Source: Janthinobacterium saanense
GTDB lineage: Bacteria > Pseudomonadota > Gammaproteobacteria > Burkholderiales > Burkholderiaceae_D
DNA length: 64,000 bases
Reading direction: 5' to 3'
Assembly (NCBI RefSeq): GCF_014200675.1
Contig: NZ_JACHCI010000003.1
Coordinates: 186,001 to 250,000, forward strand
In this document: positions 34,683-44,756 of the stretch, one piece after another
Numbering within the stretch: position 1 is the stretch's first letter
Layout: the number at the start of each line of letters is the position of its first letter
The notes under the pieces: generated by a model
Database searches by the model: none
Told to the model about the DNA's origin: nothing
The model's input: only the letters and a program-made list of their open reading frames with translations
Made by a program: the position numbers and the translations under genes

Positions 34683-37547
34683 ATGGCGAGTAACAACGTA
34701 GCCCAATTTGCCACCGAACTGAAGATGCCTGCAGATTTGCTGCTGACGCAGCTGCGTTCTGCCGGCGTCGAGAAAAGTTCGACGTCAGATCCATTGTCGA
34801 AAGATGATAAGGACAAGCTTTTGGATCATCTGCGCCGCACCCATGGCGCAGCGGCTGACACAGAAAAGAAGAAAATCACCGTGACCCGCAAGGAAACGAC
34901 CGAAATCAAGCAAGCCGATGCAACCGGCAAATCGCGCACCATCCAGGTGGAAGTGCGCAAGAAACGTACTTTCGTCCAGCGTGATGAAGCCGCGCCGGTA
35001 GCAGCAGAACCGGTCGCGCCTGCCGCGCCGGTGATCGATCACGCCGAAGTGGCGCGCCGCGAAGAAGACGCCCGTAAACAGGCTGAACTGATCGCCCGCC
35101 AGGAAGCCGATCTGCGCGAAAAGCAAGAACGTCTGGCCAAGCTCGACGCAGAAAAAGAAGCCCAGGCGAAAGCCACGCAACAGGCTGAATTAGCTGCCAA
35201 GAAAGAAGCCGACGCAGAAGCCAAGAAAGCCGCCGCCAAGGCCGCGACCGTGGTTGCTGCCGCTGCCGCAGGTACGCCTGCCGTGGCTGACGATGCTGCT
35301 GCTGAGGCGAAAAAAGCTGCCGTCGCTGAAGAAGCGAAGAAAAAAGCTGCTGCCGCTGCCGTTGCTGCCAAGGAAGCTGCTGAAAAAGCCGAAGCCACCG
35401 AACGTGCCCGCAAGGCCGTAGCGGACGAGGTCGCCCAGATCAAGGCCATGATGAACGCGCCACGCCGCGCCATCAAAGCCCCTGAGCCAGTCCCTGTTCC
35501 GGTCAAGCCGAAGGCGCCGGAAGGCACGCTGCACAAGCCGGCCGACAAGAAACCTGGCGACAAGCCAGGCGACAAGAAGCCAGCCGTTGCCGATAAAAAA
35601 TCGATCAAGTCGGCCAATGTGTCGTCGACCTGGTCGGATGACGCGAAAAAACGCGGCGCTACCGGTGGTCCCAAGCCACGCGGCAATAGCGGCCCGGCGG
35701 GTCGTGACAGCTGGCGCGGTGGCGCGAAGGGCCGTCGCCCGACGCACCATGATGACCGTGAATCGAACTTCCAGGCGCCGACTGAAGCCGTCGTCAAAGA
35801 TGTGCACGTGCCAGAAACGATCACCGTCGCCGAACTGGCGCACAAAATGTCCGTCAAGGCATCCGAAGTCATCAAGCATTTGATGAAATTGGGCCAGATG
35901 TGCACCATTAACCAGGTGCTGGATCAGGAAACGGCCATGATTCTGGTCGAAGAAATGGGCCACAAGGCATTTGCTGCTGAACAAGACGATCCGGAAGCCT
36001 TGCTGGCCGACGTGGGCGAACACGCGCACTTCGAATCCAAGCCACGCGCACCGGTGGTGACCGTCATGGGTCACGTCGATCACGGTAAAACATCCTTGCT
36101 CGATTACATTCGTCGCGCCAAAGTTGCTTCCGGCGAAGCTGGTGGCATTACGCAGCATATCGGTGCTTACCACGTCGATACGCCACGCGGCATGATCACC
36201 TTCCTCGACACCCCAGGCCACGAAGCGTTTACCGCCATGCGTGCCCGTGGTGCAAAAGCAACCGACATCGTTATTCTGGTGGTTGCCGCCGACGATGGCG
36301 TGATGCCGCAAACCAAAGAAGCGATTGCCCATGCGAAAGCAGCTGGCGTACCGCTGGTGGTGGCGATCAACAAGGTCGACAAACCGGGCGGCAACGTCGA
36401 CCGCGTGACGCAAGAACTGGTCGCCGAACAGGTCGTGCCGGAAGAATACGGTGGCGAATCGCCATTCGTGCCGGTATCGGCCAAAACGGGTCAAGGTATT
36501 GACGAGTTGCTGGAACAAGTGCTGTTGCAAGCTGAAGTGCTGGAACTGACAGCGCCGGTCGATGCACCTGCGCGTGGCCTGGTAGTTGAAGCGCGCCTGG
36601 ACAAGGGCCGTGGTCCTGTTGCAACGATCCTGGTGCAGTCCGGTACCCTGAAGCGCGGCGACGTGATTCTGGCTGGCTCGTCGTATGGCCGCGTGCGCGC
36701 CATGCTGGACGAAAACGGCAAGGCGATTGCCGAAGCTGGTCCATCGATCCCGGTAGAAATCCAGGGTCTGACGGAAGTGCCAGTGGCTGGTGAAGAAGTG
36801 GTCGTCATGGCTGACGAGCGCAAGGCGCGTGAAATTGGTCTGTTCCGTCAAGGTAAGTTCCGTGACGTGAAACTGGCCAAGCAACAAGCCGCGAAACTGG
36901 AAAACATGTTCGACCAGATGGCCGAAGGCGAAGTGAAAAACTTGCCATTGATCATCAAAACCGACGTGCAAGGTTCGCAAGAAGCGCTGGTCGGTTCGCT
37001 GCAGAAACTGTCGACCTCGGAAGTGCGCGTACAAGTGGTACACGCTGCCGTCGGTGGTATCTCGGAATCGGACGTCAACCTGGCAGTCGCTTCGAAAGCG
37101 GTCATCATCGGCTTCAACGCCCGTGCCGACGCGCAAGCACGCAAGCTGGCCGAGTCGAATGGCGTGGACATTCGCTACTACAACATCATTTACGATGCGA
37201 TCGACGAGATCAAATCGGCGTTGTCGGGCATGTTGGCGCCAGAGAAACGCGAAACCGTTATCGGCCAGGTCGAGATCCGCCAGGTTATCCTGGTCTCGAA
37301 AGTGGGCGCAATTGCCGGCTGTCTGGTTACCGATGGCGTGGTCAAGCGTGCTTCTTCCGTCCGCCTGTTGCGCAACAACATCGTGGTGTGGAGCGGCGAG
37401 ATCGACTCCCTGAAACGCTTCAAGGACGACGCGAAAGAAGTACGCGCCGGTCTGGAGTGCGGCCTGTCGCTGAAGAACTACAACGACATTCAGGTTGGCG
37501 ACACCCTGGAAGTATTCGAAGTTCAGGAAATCGCTCGTACCCTGTAA
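34683..37547 (+). CDS. infB: Translation initiation factor IF-2
   Basis: IF-2 is the GTPase that brings initiator tRNA to the 30S subunit and promotes 50S joining. The 954-residue product starts with the small IF2N domain ([23 protein letters not shown]). A long Ala/Lys/Glu-rich linker (about 60-300) and a second IF2N-like region follow. The G domain has G1 GHVDHGKT at 463-470, DTPGHEAF and NKVD. Domains II to IV complete the protein. AGAGGA precedes the ATG. It lies 46 bases after nusA in the usual operon order. Confidence 0.98.
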   Translation: MASNNVAQFATELKMPADLLLTQLRSAGVEKSSTSDPLSKDDKDKLLDHLRRTHGAAADTEKKKITVTRKETTEIKQADATGKSRTIQVEVRKKRTFVQRDEAAPVAAEPVAPAAPVIDHAEVARREEDARKQAELIARQEADLREKQERLAKLDAEKEAQAKATQQAELAAKKEADAEAKKAAAKAATVVAAAAAGTPAVADDAAAEAKKAAVAEEAKKKAAAAAVAAKEAAEKAEATERARKAVADEVAQIKAMMNAPRRAIKAPEPVPVPVKPKAPEGTLHKPADKKPGDKPGDKKPAVADKKSIKSANVSSTWSDDAKKRGATGGPKPRGNSGPAGRDSWRGGAKGRRPTHHDDRESNFQAPTEAVVKDVHVPETITVAELAHKMSVKASEVIKHLMKLGQMCTINQVLDQETAMILVEEMGHKAFAAEQDDPEALLADVGEHAHFESKPRAPVVTVMGHVDHGKTSLLDYIRRAKVASGEAGGITQHIGAYHVDTPRGMITFLDTPGHEAFTAMRARGAKATDIVILVVAADDGVMPQTKEAIAHAKAAGVPLVVAINKVDKPGGNVDRVTQELVAEQVVPEEYGGESPFVPVSAKTGQGIDELLEQVLLQAEVLELTAPVDAPARGLVVEARLDKGRGPVATILVQSGTLKRGDVILAGSSYGRVRAMLDENGKAIAEAGPSIPVEIQGLTEVPVAGEEVVVMADERKAREIGLFRQGKFRDVKLAKQQAAKLENMFDQMAEGEVKNLPLIIKTDVQGSQEALVGSLQKLSTSEVRVQVVHAAVGGISESDVNLAVASKAVIIGFNARADAQARKLAESNGVDIRYYNIIYDAIDEIKSALSGMLAPEKRETVIGQVEIRQVILVSKVGAIAGCLVTDGVVKRASSVRLLRNNIVVWSGEIDSLKRFKDDAKEVRAGLECGLSLKNYNDIQVGDTLEVFEVQEIARTL

Positions 37548-37559
37548 TTGTCATACTCC

Positions 37560-37627
37560 GCGCGGACTTGTCCGCGCAAACACGTGGGGCGCATTGGTCA
37601 ACGGGCAACCGTTTGACCCATGCGCCC
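37560..37627 (+). other. Two stem-loops between infB and rbfA
   Basis: Stem 1 is GCGCGGAC-TT-GTCCGCGC (37560-37577), perfect. Stem 2 pairs 37587-37601 with 37613-37627 over 15 positions with one mismatch, around a ten-base loop. Neither is followed by a T run. They lie within the operon 30 bases before rbfA, so they may be an RNase processing site or a partial terminator that sets rbfA/truB levels. Confidence 0.65.
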
Positions 37628-37656
37628 TGCGGCACTTAGGACAGCATAGAAATATC

Positions 37657-38079
37657 ATGGCTAAACATAGCAAAACCATGCCAGCGCGCGGCTTGCGCGT
37701 GGCTGACCAGATCCAGCGCGACCTGGCCGAAATCATCTCCTACGAACTCAAGGACCCGCGTGTCGGCACGATGATCACCGTGACTGAAGTACAGATCACG
37801 CCTGATTACGCGCACGCCAAGGTGTTTTTCACGATGTTGAAAGACAGCAAGGAAGCCATCAAGAACACCACCGAAGGCTTGAGCGCCGCAGCCGGCTTCA
37901 TCCGTGGCCTGCTGGGCAAGCGCCTGCACATCCACACCTTGCCGATGTTGCATTTCGTACACGACAGCTCGACCTCGCGCGGCATGGAAATGTCCTTGCT
38001 GATCGACAAGGCCAACGCCACGCGCGCGGCCGATGCCGAGCCGGACGTCAAGCCTGAGTCGGACGAGCATGGCCGGTAA
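37657..38079 (+). CDS. rbfA: Ribosome-binding factor A
   Basis: RbfA is a small KH-fold protein that binds the 30S subunit during late 16S rRNA maturation. The 140-residue product has the family core: [41 protein letters not shown] and [25 protein letters not shown] 37657 is chosen because the family starts there; the ribosome site (AGGA) is rather far upstream. Its last 11 bases overlap the truB start. Confidence 0.96.
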   Translation: MAKHSKTMPARGLRVADQIQRDLAEIISYELKDPRVGTMITVTEVQITPDYAHAKVFFTMLKDSKEAIKNTTEGLSAAAGFIRGLLGKRLHIHTLPMLHFVHDSSTSRGMEMSLLIDKANATRAADAEPDVKPESDEHGR

Positions 38080-39007
38080 TAAGCGGCCGCCCGGCATCAA
38101 GCGGGTGCGTGACCTGGTCGATGGTGTGTTGCTGCTGGACAAGCCGGTTGGCTGGTCCAGCAACGATGCCTTGATCAAGGCCAAGCGCGTGCTGAACGCG
38201 AAAAAAGCGGGCCATACAGGCACGCTCGATCCGTTCGCCACCGGCTTGCTGCCGCTGTGTTTTGGTGAAGCGACCAAGTTTTCCCAGGATTTGCTGGAAG
38301 CGGACAAGACCTATGAAACCGTGGTGCATCTGGGCCTGACGACGGATACGGGCGACACCGAAGGCACCGTGCTGGAAACGCGCGACGTCAACGTGACGCA
38401 AGAGCAGATCGAGGCCGTGCTGGTCCAGTTCCGTGGTCCTATCATGCAGACGCCGCCGATGTATTCGGCGCTGAAGCGCGATGGCAAGCCGCTGTATGAA
38501 TATGCGCGCGCCGGCATCACCCTGGAGCGCGAAGCGCGCCCGGTGACCATCCACAAGCTGGAATTTATCCGCTATGAAGCGCCGTTTTTGACGCTGTCGG
38601 TGATGTGCAGCAAGGGTACGTATATCCGCGTGCTCGGTGAAGACATCGGCGCGGTGCTCGGTTGCGGCGCCCATCTGAACGCCTTGCGCCGCACGCAGGT
38701 GGGTAGTTTGACTATCGATGGCGTCATCACGCTGGACGAATTGACTGCGCACGCAGCGCCGTTCGGCTTGCTGGCGCCGGTCGATGCCTTGCTGTCGAGT
38801 TTTCCGGCGATCCAGTTGACGGAAGAGCTGGCAAAACGCTTTCTGCACGGCCAGCGCATCGCCCTGGGCAAGGAAGAAGTTGTGGTTCCAAACGAGCCGG
38901 GCAGGGTGCGCGTGTATCACGAGAGCAAACTGCTGGGTACGGGCCAGTTGCAGGAATACAGCATCCTGGCGCCGGAACGTCTGATCGCCACGGCGCAGCA
39001 GCAGTAA
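38069..39007 (+). CDS. truB: tRNA pseudouridine-55 synthase
   Basis: TruB makes pseudouridine 55 in the T-loop of nearly all tRNAs. The 312-residue product has [13 protein letters not shown], then [16 protein letters not shown] with catalytic Asp54, [23 protein letters not shown] and [15 protein letters not shown]. All are standard. The start ATG 38069 overlaps the end of rbfA, so the two are translationally coupled, as in many bacteria. Confidence 0.97.
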   Translation: MAGNKRPPGIKRVRDLVDGVLLLDKPVGWSSNDALIKAKRVLNAKKAGHTGTLDPFATGLLPLCFGEATKFSQDLLEADKTYETVVHLGLTTDTGDTEGTVLETRDVNVTQEQIEAVLVQFRGPIMQTPPMYSALKRDGKPLYEYARAGITLEREARPVTIHKLEFIRYEAPFLTLSVMCSKGTYIRVLGEDIGAVLGCGAHLNALRRTQVGSLTIDGVITLDELTAHAAPFGLLAPVDALLSSFPAIQLTEELAKRFLHGQRIALGKEEVVVPNEPGRVRVYHESKLLGTGQLQEYSILAPERLIATAQQQ

Positions 39008-39012
39008 GTTGT

Positions 39013-39045
39013 AGCAAAGTCACAGCAAAGTCACAGCAAAGTCAT
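39013..39045 (+). repeat. Triple 11-base repeat after truB
   Basis: AGCAAAGTCAC occurs twice in a row (39013-39023, 39024-39034), then AGCAAAGTCAT (39035-39045), starting five bases after the truB stop. This is a short tandem repeat of the slippage-prone type, with no evident function. Confidence 0.8.
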
Positions 39046-39052
39046 ATTAGTC

Positions 39053-39082
39053 AGCGACACTGTTCATCCGGTGTCGCTTTTT
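39053..39082 (+). terminator. Terminator of the rimP-truB operon
   Basis: AGCGACAC (39053-39060) and GTGTCGCT (39071-39078) pair perfectly around a ten-base loop and are followed by five T. Confidence 0.9.
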
Positions 39083-39143
39083 AAGCAATCCGTCGCCGAC
39101 CGTTGGAGCCGCCAGCATTTTTAAATAGCGTTGCAGCGCAACA

Positions 39144-39152
39144 TGCTATACT
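39144..39152 (+). promoter_or_regulatory. Extended -10 promoter of typA
   Basis: TGCTATACT is an extended -10 element, 85 bases before the typA start. No good -35 box is present, as is usual with extended -10 promoters. A short palindrome GTTGCAGCGCAAC (39130-39142) lies just upstream and might bind a regulator. Confidence 0.55.
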
Positions 39153-39236
39153 ACGCGGTTCCGGAAATAGATTAGCATTCGGGTATCTCGTACACCTACG
39201 TACGCACTCCGCAGTTTTTCAGTAACTACTACGACC

Positions 39237-41069
39237 ATGTCAAATACAAAACGCGCAATTCGCAACATCGCAATCATCGCCCACGTTGACCACGGCAAAA
39301 CGACCCTGGTGGACCAACTGCTGCGCCAGTCCGGCACCTTCCGTGAGAACCAGGCGGTCGACACTCGTGTCATGGACTCGAACGACCTCGAAAAGGAGCG
39401 CGGCATTACGATTCTGTCGAAGAACTGCGCCGTTGAGTACGAAGGCACCCACATCAATATCGTCGATACCCCAGGCCACGCCGACTTCGGTGGCGAGGTA
39501 GAGCGCGTACTGTCGATGGTTGACTCGGTTCTGCTGCTGATCGATGCACAAGAAGGCCCGATGCCACAAACCCGTTTCGTCACGCGTAAAGCGCTGGCAC
39601 TGGGTCTGAAACCTATCGTTATCGTCAACAAGATCGACCGTCCGGGCGCACGTCCGGACTGGGCCATCAACCAGACGTTCGAACTGTTCGACAAACTGGG
39701 CGCGACCGACGAGCAACTGGACTTCCCTATCGTTTACGCTTCGGGTCTGAACGGCTACGCCGGCCTGACCGAAGATGTACGCGGCGGCGACATGAAGCCA
39801 ATGTTTGACGCCATCCTGGAACACGTTCCAGTGCGTGACGACAATCCAGAAGGCCCGCTGCAAATGCAGATCACCTCGCTGGACTACTCGTCCTACGTCG
39901 GCAAGATCGGCATTGGCCGCGTCAACCGCGGTACCGTCAAGGTCGGCCAGGACGTGCTGGTCATCAATGGTCCAGGCGCCACGCCGATCAAAGGCCGCAT
40001 CAACCAGGTGCTGAACTTCAAGGGCCTGGAGCGCGTGCTGGTAGACGAAGCTGTTGCCGGCGACATCTGCCTGATCAACGGTATCGACGAAATCGGTATC
40101 GGTTCGACCCTGTGCGCACTGGACACCCCAGAAGCGCTGCCGATGCTGACCGTCGACGAGCCCACCCTGACCATGAACTTCATGGTCAACAACTCGCCAC
40201 TGGCTGGCCGCGAAGGCAAGTTCGTGACCTCGCGTCAGCTGCGTGACCGTCTGGAAAAAGAATTGAAAGCCAACGTTGCTCTGCGCGTAGCGCCGACCGA
40301 CGACGACACGATCTTTGAAGTATCGGGCCGCGGCGAGCTGCACCTGACGATTCTGATCGAAAACATGCGTCGCGAAGGCTTCGAGCTGGCTGTATCGCGT
40401 CCACGCGTGGTATTCAAAATGGTCGATGGCGTGCGCCACGAGCCGTTTGAAAACCTGTCGGTCGACGTTGAAGAAGTCAACCAGGGCGGCGTGATGGAAG
40501 AACTGGGCCGTCGTCGTGGCGACCTGCAAAACATGGAATCGGATGGCAAGGGCCGCGTGCGTCTCGAGTATCTGATCCCTGCGCGTGGCCTGATCGGCTT
40601 CCAGGGCGAATTCATGACCCTGACCCGCGGCACCGGCTTGATGAGCCACGTGTTCCACGAATACGCACCAGTCGACAACACCCGTGGCGAAATGGCTGGC
40701 CGTCGTAACGGCGTGCTGATCTCGCAAGACGACGGCGCTGCTGTTGCCTACGCTATCTGGAAACTGCAAGACCGCGGCCGCATGTTCGTATCGCACAATG
40801 ACCCAGTCTACGAAGGCATGGTCATCGGTATCCACTCGCGCGACAACGATCTGGTCGTCAACCCGATCAAGGGCAAGCAGCTGACCAACGTGCGTTCGTC
40901 GGGTACCGACGAAGCAGTGCGCCTGGTACCACCTATCCAGATGTCCCTGGAATACGCAGTGGAATTCATCGAGGACGACGAACTGGTGGAAATCACCCCG
41001 AAATCGATCCGTCTGCGCAAGCGTTTCCTGAAAGAGCACGAGCGTAAAAAAGCGTCGCGTGACGCGTAA
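39237..41069 (+). CDS. typA: Ribosome-associated GTPase TypA/BipA
   Basis: TypA is an EF-G-like translational GTPase involved in 50S assembly and stress or cold adaptation. The 610-residue product has G1 AHVDHGKTT (residues 15-23), the switch region [24 protein letters not shown] and [12 protein letters not shown]. The characteristic C-terminal domain has [18 protein letters not shown] and [19 protein letters not shown]. The basic C-terminus [17 protein letters not shown] is typical. It is a single-gene transcript flanked by its own promoter and terminator. Confidence 0.98.
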   Translation: MSNTKRAIRNIAIIAHVDHGKTTLVDQLLRQSGTFRENQAVDTRVMDSNDLEKERGITILSKNCAVEYEGTHINIVDTPGHADFGGEVERVLSMVDSVLLLIDAQEGPMPQTRFVTRKALALGLKPIVIVNKIDRPGARPDWAINQTFELFDKLGATDEQLDFPIVYASGLNGYAGLTEDVRGGDMKPMFDAILEHVPVRDDNPEGPLQMQITSLDYSSYVGKIGIGRVNRGTVKVGQDVLVINGPGATPIKGRINQVLNFKGLERVLVDEAVAGDICLINGIDEIGIGSTLCALDTPEALPMLTVDEPTLTMNFMVNNSPLAGREGKFVTSRQLRDRLEKELKANVALRVAPTDDDTIFEVSGRGELHLTILIENMRREGFELAVSRPRVVFKMVDGVRHEPFENLSVDVEEVNQGGVMEELGRRRGDLQNMESDGKGRVRLEYLIPARGLIGFQGEFMTLTRGTGLMSHVFHEYAPVDNTRGEMAGRRNGVLISQDDGAAVAYAIWKLQDRGRMFVSHNDPVYEGMVIGIHSRDNDLVVNPIKGKQLTNVRSSGTDEAVRLVPPIQMSLEYAVEFIEDDELVEITPKSIRLRKRFLKEHERKKASRDA

Positions 41070-41107
41070 TATGTTGTAGAGCGTGGCCTGCGGGCCATGC
41101 CGCACTC

Positions 41108-41151
41108 AAACCCGCTACGGGCATGCCTTCTGGTATGTCCGTAGCGGGTTT
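41108..41151. terminator. Bidirectional terminator between typA and the PI-PLC-like gene
   Basis: AAACCCGCTACGG (41108-41120) and CCGTAGCGGGTTT (41139-41151) pair perfectly over 13 bases, with an A-rich left and T-rich right flank. It serves both converging genes. Confidence 0.9.
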
Positions 41152-41165
41152 GTTGTTTCTGGCGT

Positions 41166-42350
41166 TTACTTTAGGGATGGCGCTGGGTCTGGCCGCACGC
41201 GCGCTGCATCGCCACCCGGCAGTTTGATCACATAATCGGTCTTGTAGGCATTGCCCGGCTGCTCAAAGTCGGTGGAGACGATCTGCGCGCCGCTGGCGAA
41301 GGCGGCATGGGCGCGCCGCATATCGTTGGTCTTGGCTTCAAAGGTCTCGATGTCCGAGCGGGTGCGCACCAGATAGCCCTGTTCCACGTATTGACGGATC
41401 TGCTTGCCACGCACCAATGCGTTGTCCATCAGCAAGAAGGCCGCATGGTCTTCGCCCGGCTCGGCGCGCAAAAAGGCGGCGCGGCCTTTCAAGGACGGGT
41501 GGCCGCTCAGGTAGCCGGCGGCGCCGCTGGGGCCGTTCGCCGTCATCAGCAAGAACAGCACCTTGCCACGTGCACTGGCCAGCGCAGGCCAGTTGTCGGC
41601 GCGCACGGCGGCATTCAGGGTGGGGTAGTTGCCGCGCAAATCATCGGGCGTGATGATGCGCTCGCGGCCCATCACCGACAGCAATTCCTGGTCCAGGTCA
41701 TCAAACAGCGCCGGCGTGAACGGCACGGTGTGGGTGGCGCCGGGCAGGATGGGCAGATCCTGGTTCTTGGCCTCGATCAGGATAAACAGCGGCACGTGGC
41801 CGGCATGTGCATCGGACCAGCCACGTATCTGCTGCAGGCACAGGTGCAGGGTAGGGCAGTTGCTGCGGAAGTCGATGTCCGGAATATGCAGCACCTTGAA
41901 GCCGGGCTGGTCCAGGCCAGCCGCATTAAATGGCAGTAAATCAGTGATGCCCTGTTCGCGCAGCAACTTGTAGCCTACCGGATTGGCATAGATGCCGCCC
42001 TTGGGATCGGGATTGATGTCGATCTCCAGGCTGCGCACGCCCAGGTTCAGCTGGGTTTCCAGGCTGGGGTGGCTGTACTTCAGTAATTCCGAGGCCGACA
42101 TGCTGTTCGGATGCTCTTCCTGGAACAGGGCGCGCGCCGCCGGTGGCATTTTCTCGATGAAGCTGCTGAAGTCGGGGGCCTTTTCTTCAAACAGCTTTTC
42201 CATCTGCGGATCGAGTCCTTGTCCGTAGCTGTTGTGGGTGCCGAGCACCTGCAACCGGTTGATCTTCATGTCGGCCGGCAACTGTGGCGCTTCGACTGCG
42301 TAGGCGGATGGGCAGAGCAGGCAGGCCAGGATAAGTGTGTGCAGTTTCAT
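41166..42350 (-). CDS. Secreted calcium-dependent phosphoinositide phospholipase C-like protein (PI-PLC-C1)
   Basis: A 394-residue protein with a signal peptide (about 1-18, ending AYA). The catalytic barrel follows with LGTHNSYGQ (His39, Asn40), the metal-binding SLEIDINPDPKGG (Glu109, Asp111), LHIPDIDFRSNCPTLHLCLQQIRGW and FILIEAKNQ. This pattern matches the bacterial PI-PLC-C1 family, which is related to enzymes that cut phosphatidylinositol or similar phosphodiesters. It probably acts in the periplasm or outside the cell. It begins 20 bases after a TonB-dependent receptor gene on the same strand, so the two are likely an operon. A strong ribosome site is missing, which fits translational coupling. 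The true substrate is unproven. Confidence 0.85.
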   Translation of the reverse strand: MKLHTLILACLLCPSAYAVEAPQLPADMKINRLQVLGTHNSYGQGLDPQMEKLFEEKAPDFSSFIEKMPPAARALFQEEHPNSMSASELLKYSHPSLETQLNLGVRSLEIDINPDPKGGIYANPVGYKLLREQGITDLLPFNAAGLDQPGFKVLHIPDIDFRSNCPTLHLCLQQIRGWSDAHAGHVPLFILIEAKNQDLPILPGATHTVPFTPALFDDLDQELLSVMGRERIITPDDLRGNYPTLNAAVRADNWPALASARGKVLFLLMTANGPSGAAGYLSGHPSLKGRAAFLRAEPGEDHAAFLLMDNALVRGKQIRQYVEQGYLVRTRSDIETFEAKTNDMRRAHAAFASGAQIVSTDFEQPGNAYKTDYVIKLPGGDAARVRPDPAPSLK

Positions 42351-42370
42351 GATGTATTGGTTGTTAGTAA

Positions 42371-44623
42371 TTAGTAGTTGTAGTTGGCAAAAATACCTAC
42401 CGTGCGTACGGCGTTGGGCGAGGTGTAGTGCAGCAGGCCGAGTGTCCCGTATTGCTGATAGCCGGTAGAGAAATAACGGTTGAGCAAGTTGCGCGCATAC
42501 AGGCCGAATTCGAAGGCGCTGTCATGCGGTGCAAATGTCAGGCGTGCGTTGACCAGGCCGTAGCCGGGCACTTCCGAATAGGCTGGCTGGCCGACCACGG
42601 TCCACAGTTTGCTGCGAAACGCATAGTCCGCATGTGCTTTCATGGTCAGCTTGCCGCCGACTTCGGTCTGGTAGTTGACGCCCACATTGCCCGCCCAGCG
42701 CGGGGCATTGGTCAGGCTGGTGTTGGTGTAGTCGGTCTTGCTGTCGTAGACGTAGTCGGTGAACTTGGCGGCCGTGTAGGTCAGTGCGCTATTGAAGGTC
42801 AGCGCGGGTGCGGCGCGCCAGGTAGCGCTCACTTCGGCGCCGCCGCTGCGCAGGCCGCCGGCGTTGCCGATCACCGCTTGCAGTGTCGGGCTGCCGGGGA
42901 TGCTCGTGAGGATGGTGGTCTGGAAGTCCTTGAATTTTTCCAGGAACAGGTCGGCGTTCAGGCGCAGCGTACGGTTCAGCAGTTCCGACTTGATGCCCAG
43001 CTCGTAGCTCTTCACCGTCTCTTCGTGGTAGGGATCGTATTTGTTGCCGACAAAGGCGATCCCGGCTGGCTTGTAGCCGGTGGTGTAGTTGGCGTACACC
43101 ATGGTGTCCTTGCTGAGCTGGTATTGCGGCGAAATCCGGTACGAGAAGTTGTGGCCGGACACCGAACCCTCAGGATAGAGCGGCGGCGCACTGGTGGCGA
43201 CGAAGGTGTTGTTCACGCCCGTGATCGGCTCGCTGGGCGTGTTGATATAGCGCAGCGACTGGCTGTTGCGGTCCTGCGTGTAGCGACCGCCCAGCGCCAG
43301 GCTCGCTTGCGGCGTCAAGTTGAATTTCAGCTGGCCGAACGCCGCTGCCGTGGTGTTGCGGGTGTTGAACAGGGAAGTGTTGCCATCTTCACCGATGGCG
43401 CCCGTCAGCGCGTACAACTGCGTGCGCGGCACGCCGGTGGGCGAGACCAGCGGTGCGCCCAAGGTAGCCCATTGCAACTGGGTTTGCTGGGCGTCGAGCT
43501 GGTTCCAGAACAAGCCACCCACATATTCGGCAAATTGCCCGGTCGCGGAGGCCAGGCGCAATTCCTGGCTATATTTGCTGGTGCCCAGCGCGCCCTTGTT
43601 GTAGGGCACGTAGGCAAAGATATTGCTTGGAACCAGGTCGGCTGGCGTGTCGTTGTCGTAGGTGGAGGCGCGATAGGCGGTGATCGAGGTCAGCGTCGCG
43701 CCGTTGCCGAGCTGGTAGCGCAGGCGCAAGGAGCTGCCCCATTCCTCGCTGGTAGTCTGGCCGAAGGAGGAATCGGCGCTGTCGGCATTGCGTGGACCAG
43801 GAGTAACGCCGTTGGCGATCTCGGCAGCGGTGACGGCGGCTGGCGCGCCGGAAACAGCTGTACGAATATTGCTGTCCCAGTGATGTTGGTAATCATTCGA
43901 CAGTGTCACCTCCAGGTCACGGCTGGGATTGAACAGCAGGCGCGCACGGTAGCCCCGTTCGCTGACGCTACCAAGCGTGCGCTTAAGCGTGGTGTATCTG
44001 CCGTAGCCATCCTGGCCCTGCTCGAAGGCCGAGATGCGCAAGGCGCTGCTGTCGCCCAGCGGCAGGTTCAGCGTTGCGTTATAAGTATGATCGTTGCGCT
44101 GGCCATAGCTGACGCCGGCGTTGAGGCTGGTGGCGCCGATTTCGGGCTTGGCCGTGTTGACCGACATCACCCCCGAGGTGGCGTTCTTGCCGAACAGCGT
44201 GCCTTGCGGCCCCATCAGCACATCGACACGCGCGATGTCGACCAGTCCGATCAGGCCGTTGGCGCGCTGGGCGTCCATCACCACATCATCGACCACCACA
44301 CTGACCGATTTGGCGTTGGAAAAATCGAAGCTTTCGCTGCCGACGCCGCGAATCTGGAAGGCGGCACCCTGCGTGGGATCGTACTGCAGGCTGGGCACCA
44401 GGTATTGCAGGTCGGTCAAGGAGTGATAGCCGGAATCTTCCAGTGCCTTGCCAGTGACCACGCTGACGGCAATCGGTACGTTTTGTACATTTTCACTACG
44501 TCGCTGCGCCGTCACGATGACATCCGGCAATTCAGTCGATGACTGGTCTTGCGCGGATGCGGCGGCGCAGCTGACGGCGGCACAAGCGAGCACCAGGCCG
44601 CGGCAAGGGGTTGAGATTGACAT
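42371..44623 (-). CDS. TonB-dependent receptor linked to the PI-PLC-like gene
   Basis: A 750-residue receptor of a different subfamily from the array at 1-15,316. Signal peptide is about 1-24, ending ASAQ. The plug starts LPDVIVTAQRRSENVQNVPIAVSVV and includes QIRGVGS and GPQGTLFGKNATSGVMSVNT, wording typical of the Caulobacter/sphingomonad-like receptor group. The barrel ends in RTVGIFANYNY. GAGGAAAG precedes ATG 44623. Upstream are 133 bases and then a double TetR regulator on the same strand; a small AT-rich palindrome (CGAAAATATTTTACG, 44695-44709) lies in that gap. It may import a product released by the phospholipase-like enzyme; that is inference. Confidence 0.93.
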   Translation of the reverse strand: MSISTPCRGLVLACAAVSCAAASAQDQSSTELPDVIVTAQRRSENVQNVPIAVSVVTGKALEDSGYHSLTDLQYLVPSLQYDPTQGAAFQIRGVGSESFDFSNAKSVSVVVDDVVMDAQRANGLIGLVDIARVDVLMGPQGTLFGKNATSGVMSVNTAKPEIGATSLNAGVSYGQRNDHTYNATLNLPLGDSSALRISAFEQGQDGYGRYTTLKRTLGSVSERGYRARLLFNPSRDLEVTLSNDYQHHWDSNIRTAVSGAPAAVTAAEIANGVTPGPRNADSADSSFGQTTSEEWGSSLRLRYQLGNGATLTSITAYRASTYDNDTPADLVPSNIFAYVPYNKGALGTSKYSQELRLASATGQFAEYVGGLFWNQLDAQQTQLQWATLGAPLVSPTGVPRTQLYALTGAIGEDGNTSLFNTRNTTAAAFGQLKFNLTPQASLALGGRYTQDRNSQSLRYINTPSEPITGVNNTFVATSAPPLYPEGSVSGHNFSYRISPQYQLSKDTMVYANYTTGYKPAGIAFVGNKYDPYHEETVKSYELGIKSELLNRTLRLNADLFLEKFKDFQTTILTSIPGSPTLQAVIGNAGGLRSGGAEVSATWRAAPALTFNSALTYTAAKFTDYVYDSKTDYTNTSLTNAPRWAGNVGVNYQTEVGGKLTMKAHADYAFRSKLWTVVGQPAYSEVPGYGLVNARLTFAPHDSAFEFGLYARNLLNRYFSTGYQQYGTLGLLHYTSPNAVRTVGIFANYNY

Positions 44624-44756
44624 GCTTTCCTCAGGAATGAGTCGATGAAAGCTTTACTGTATCAATCCAATATGACCGCAAAATTACACTTGTACGAAAA
44701 TATTTTACGTTTAAATAGGGTTTTTTTGAAAATGAAAGACGGATGGTCGAGTTGTG

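Noticed and set aside
39013-39045. Possible CRISPR-like repeats after truB
   Set aside because: The units are only 11 bases and directly adjacent, with no spacers and no cas genes nearby.
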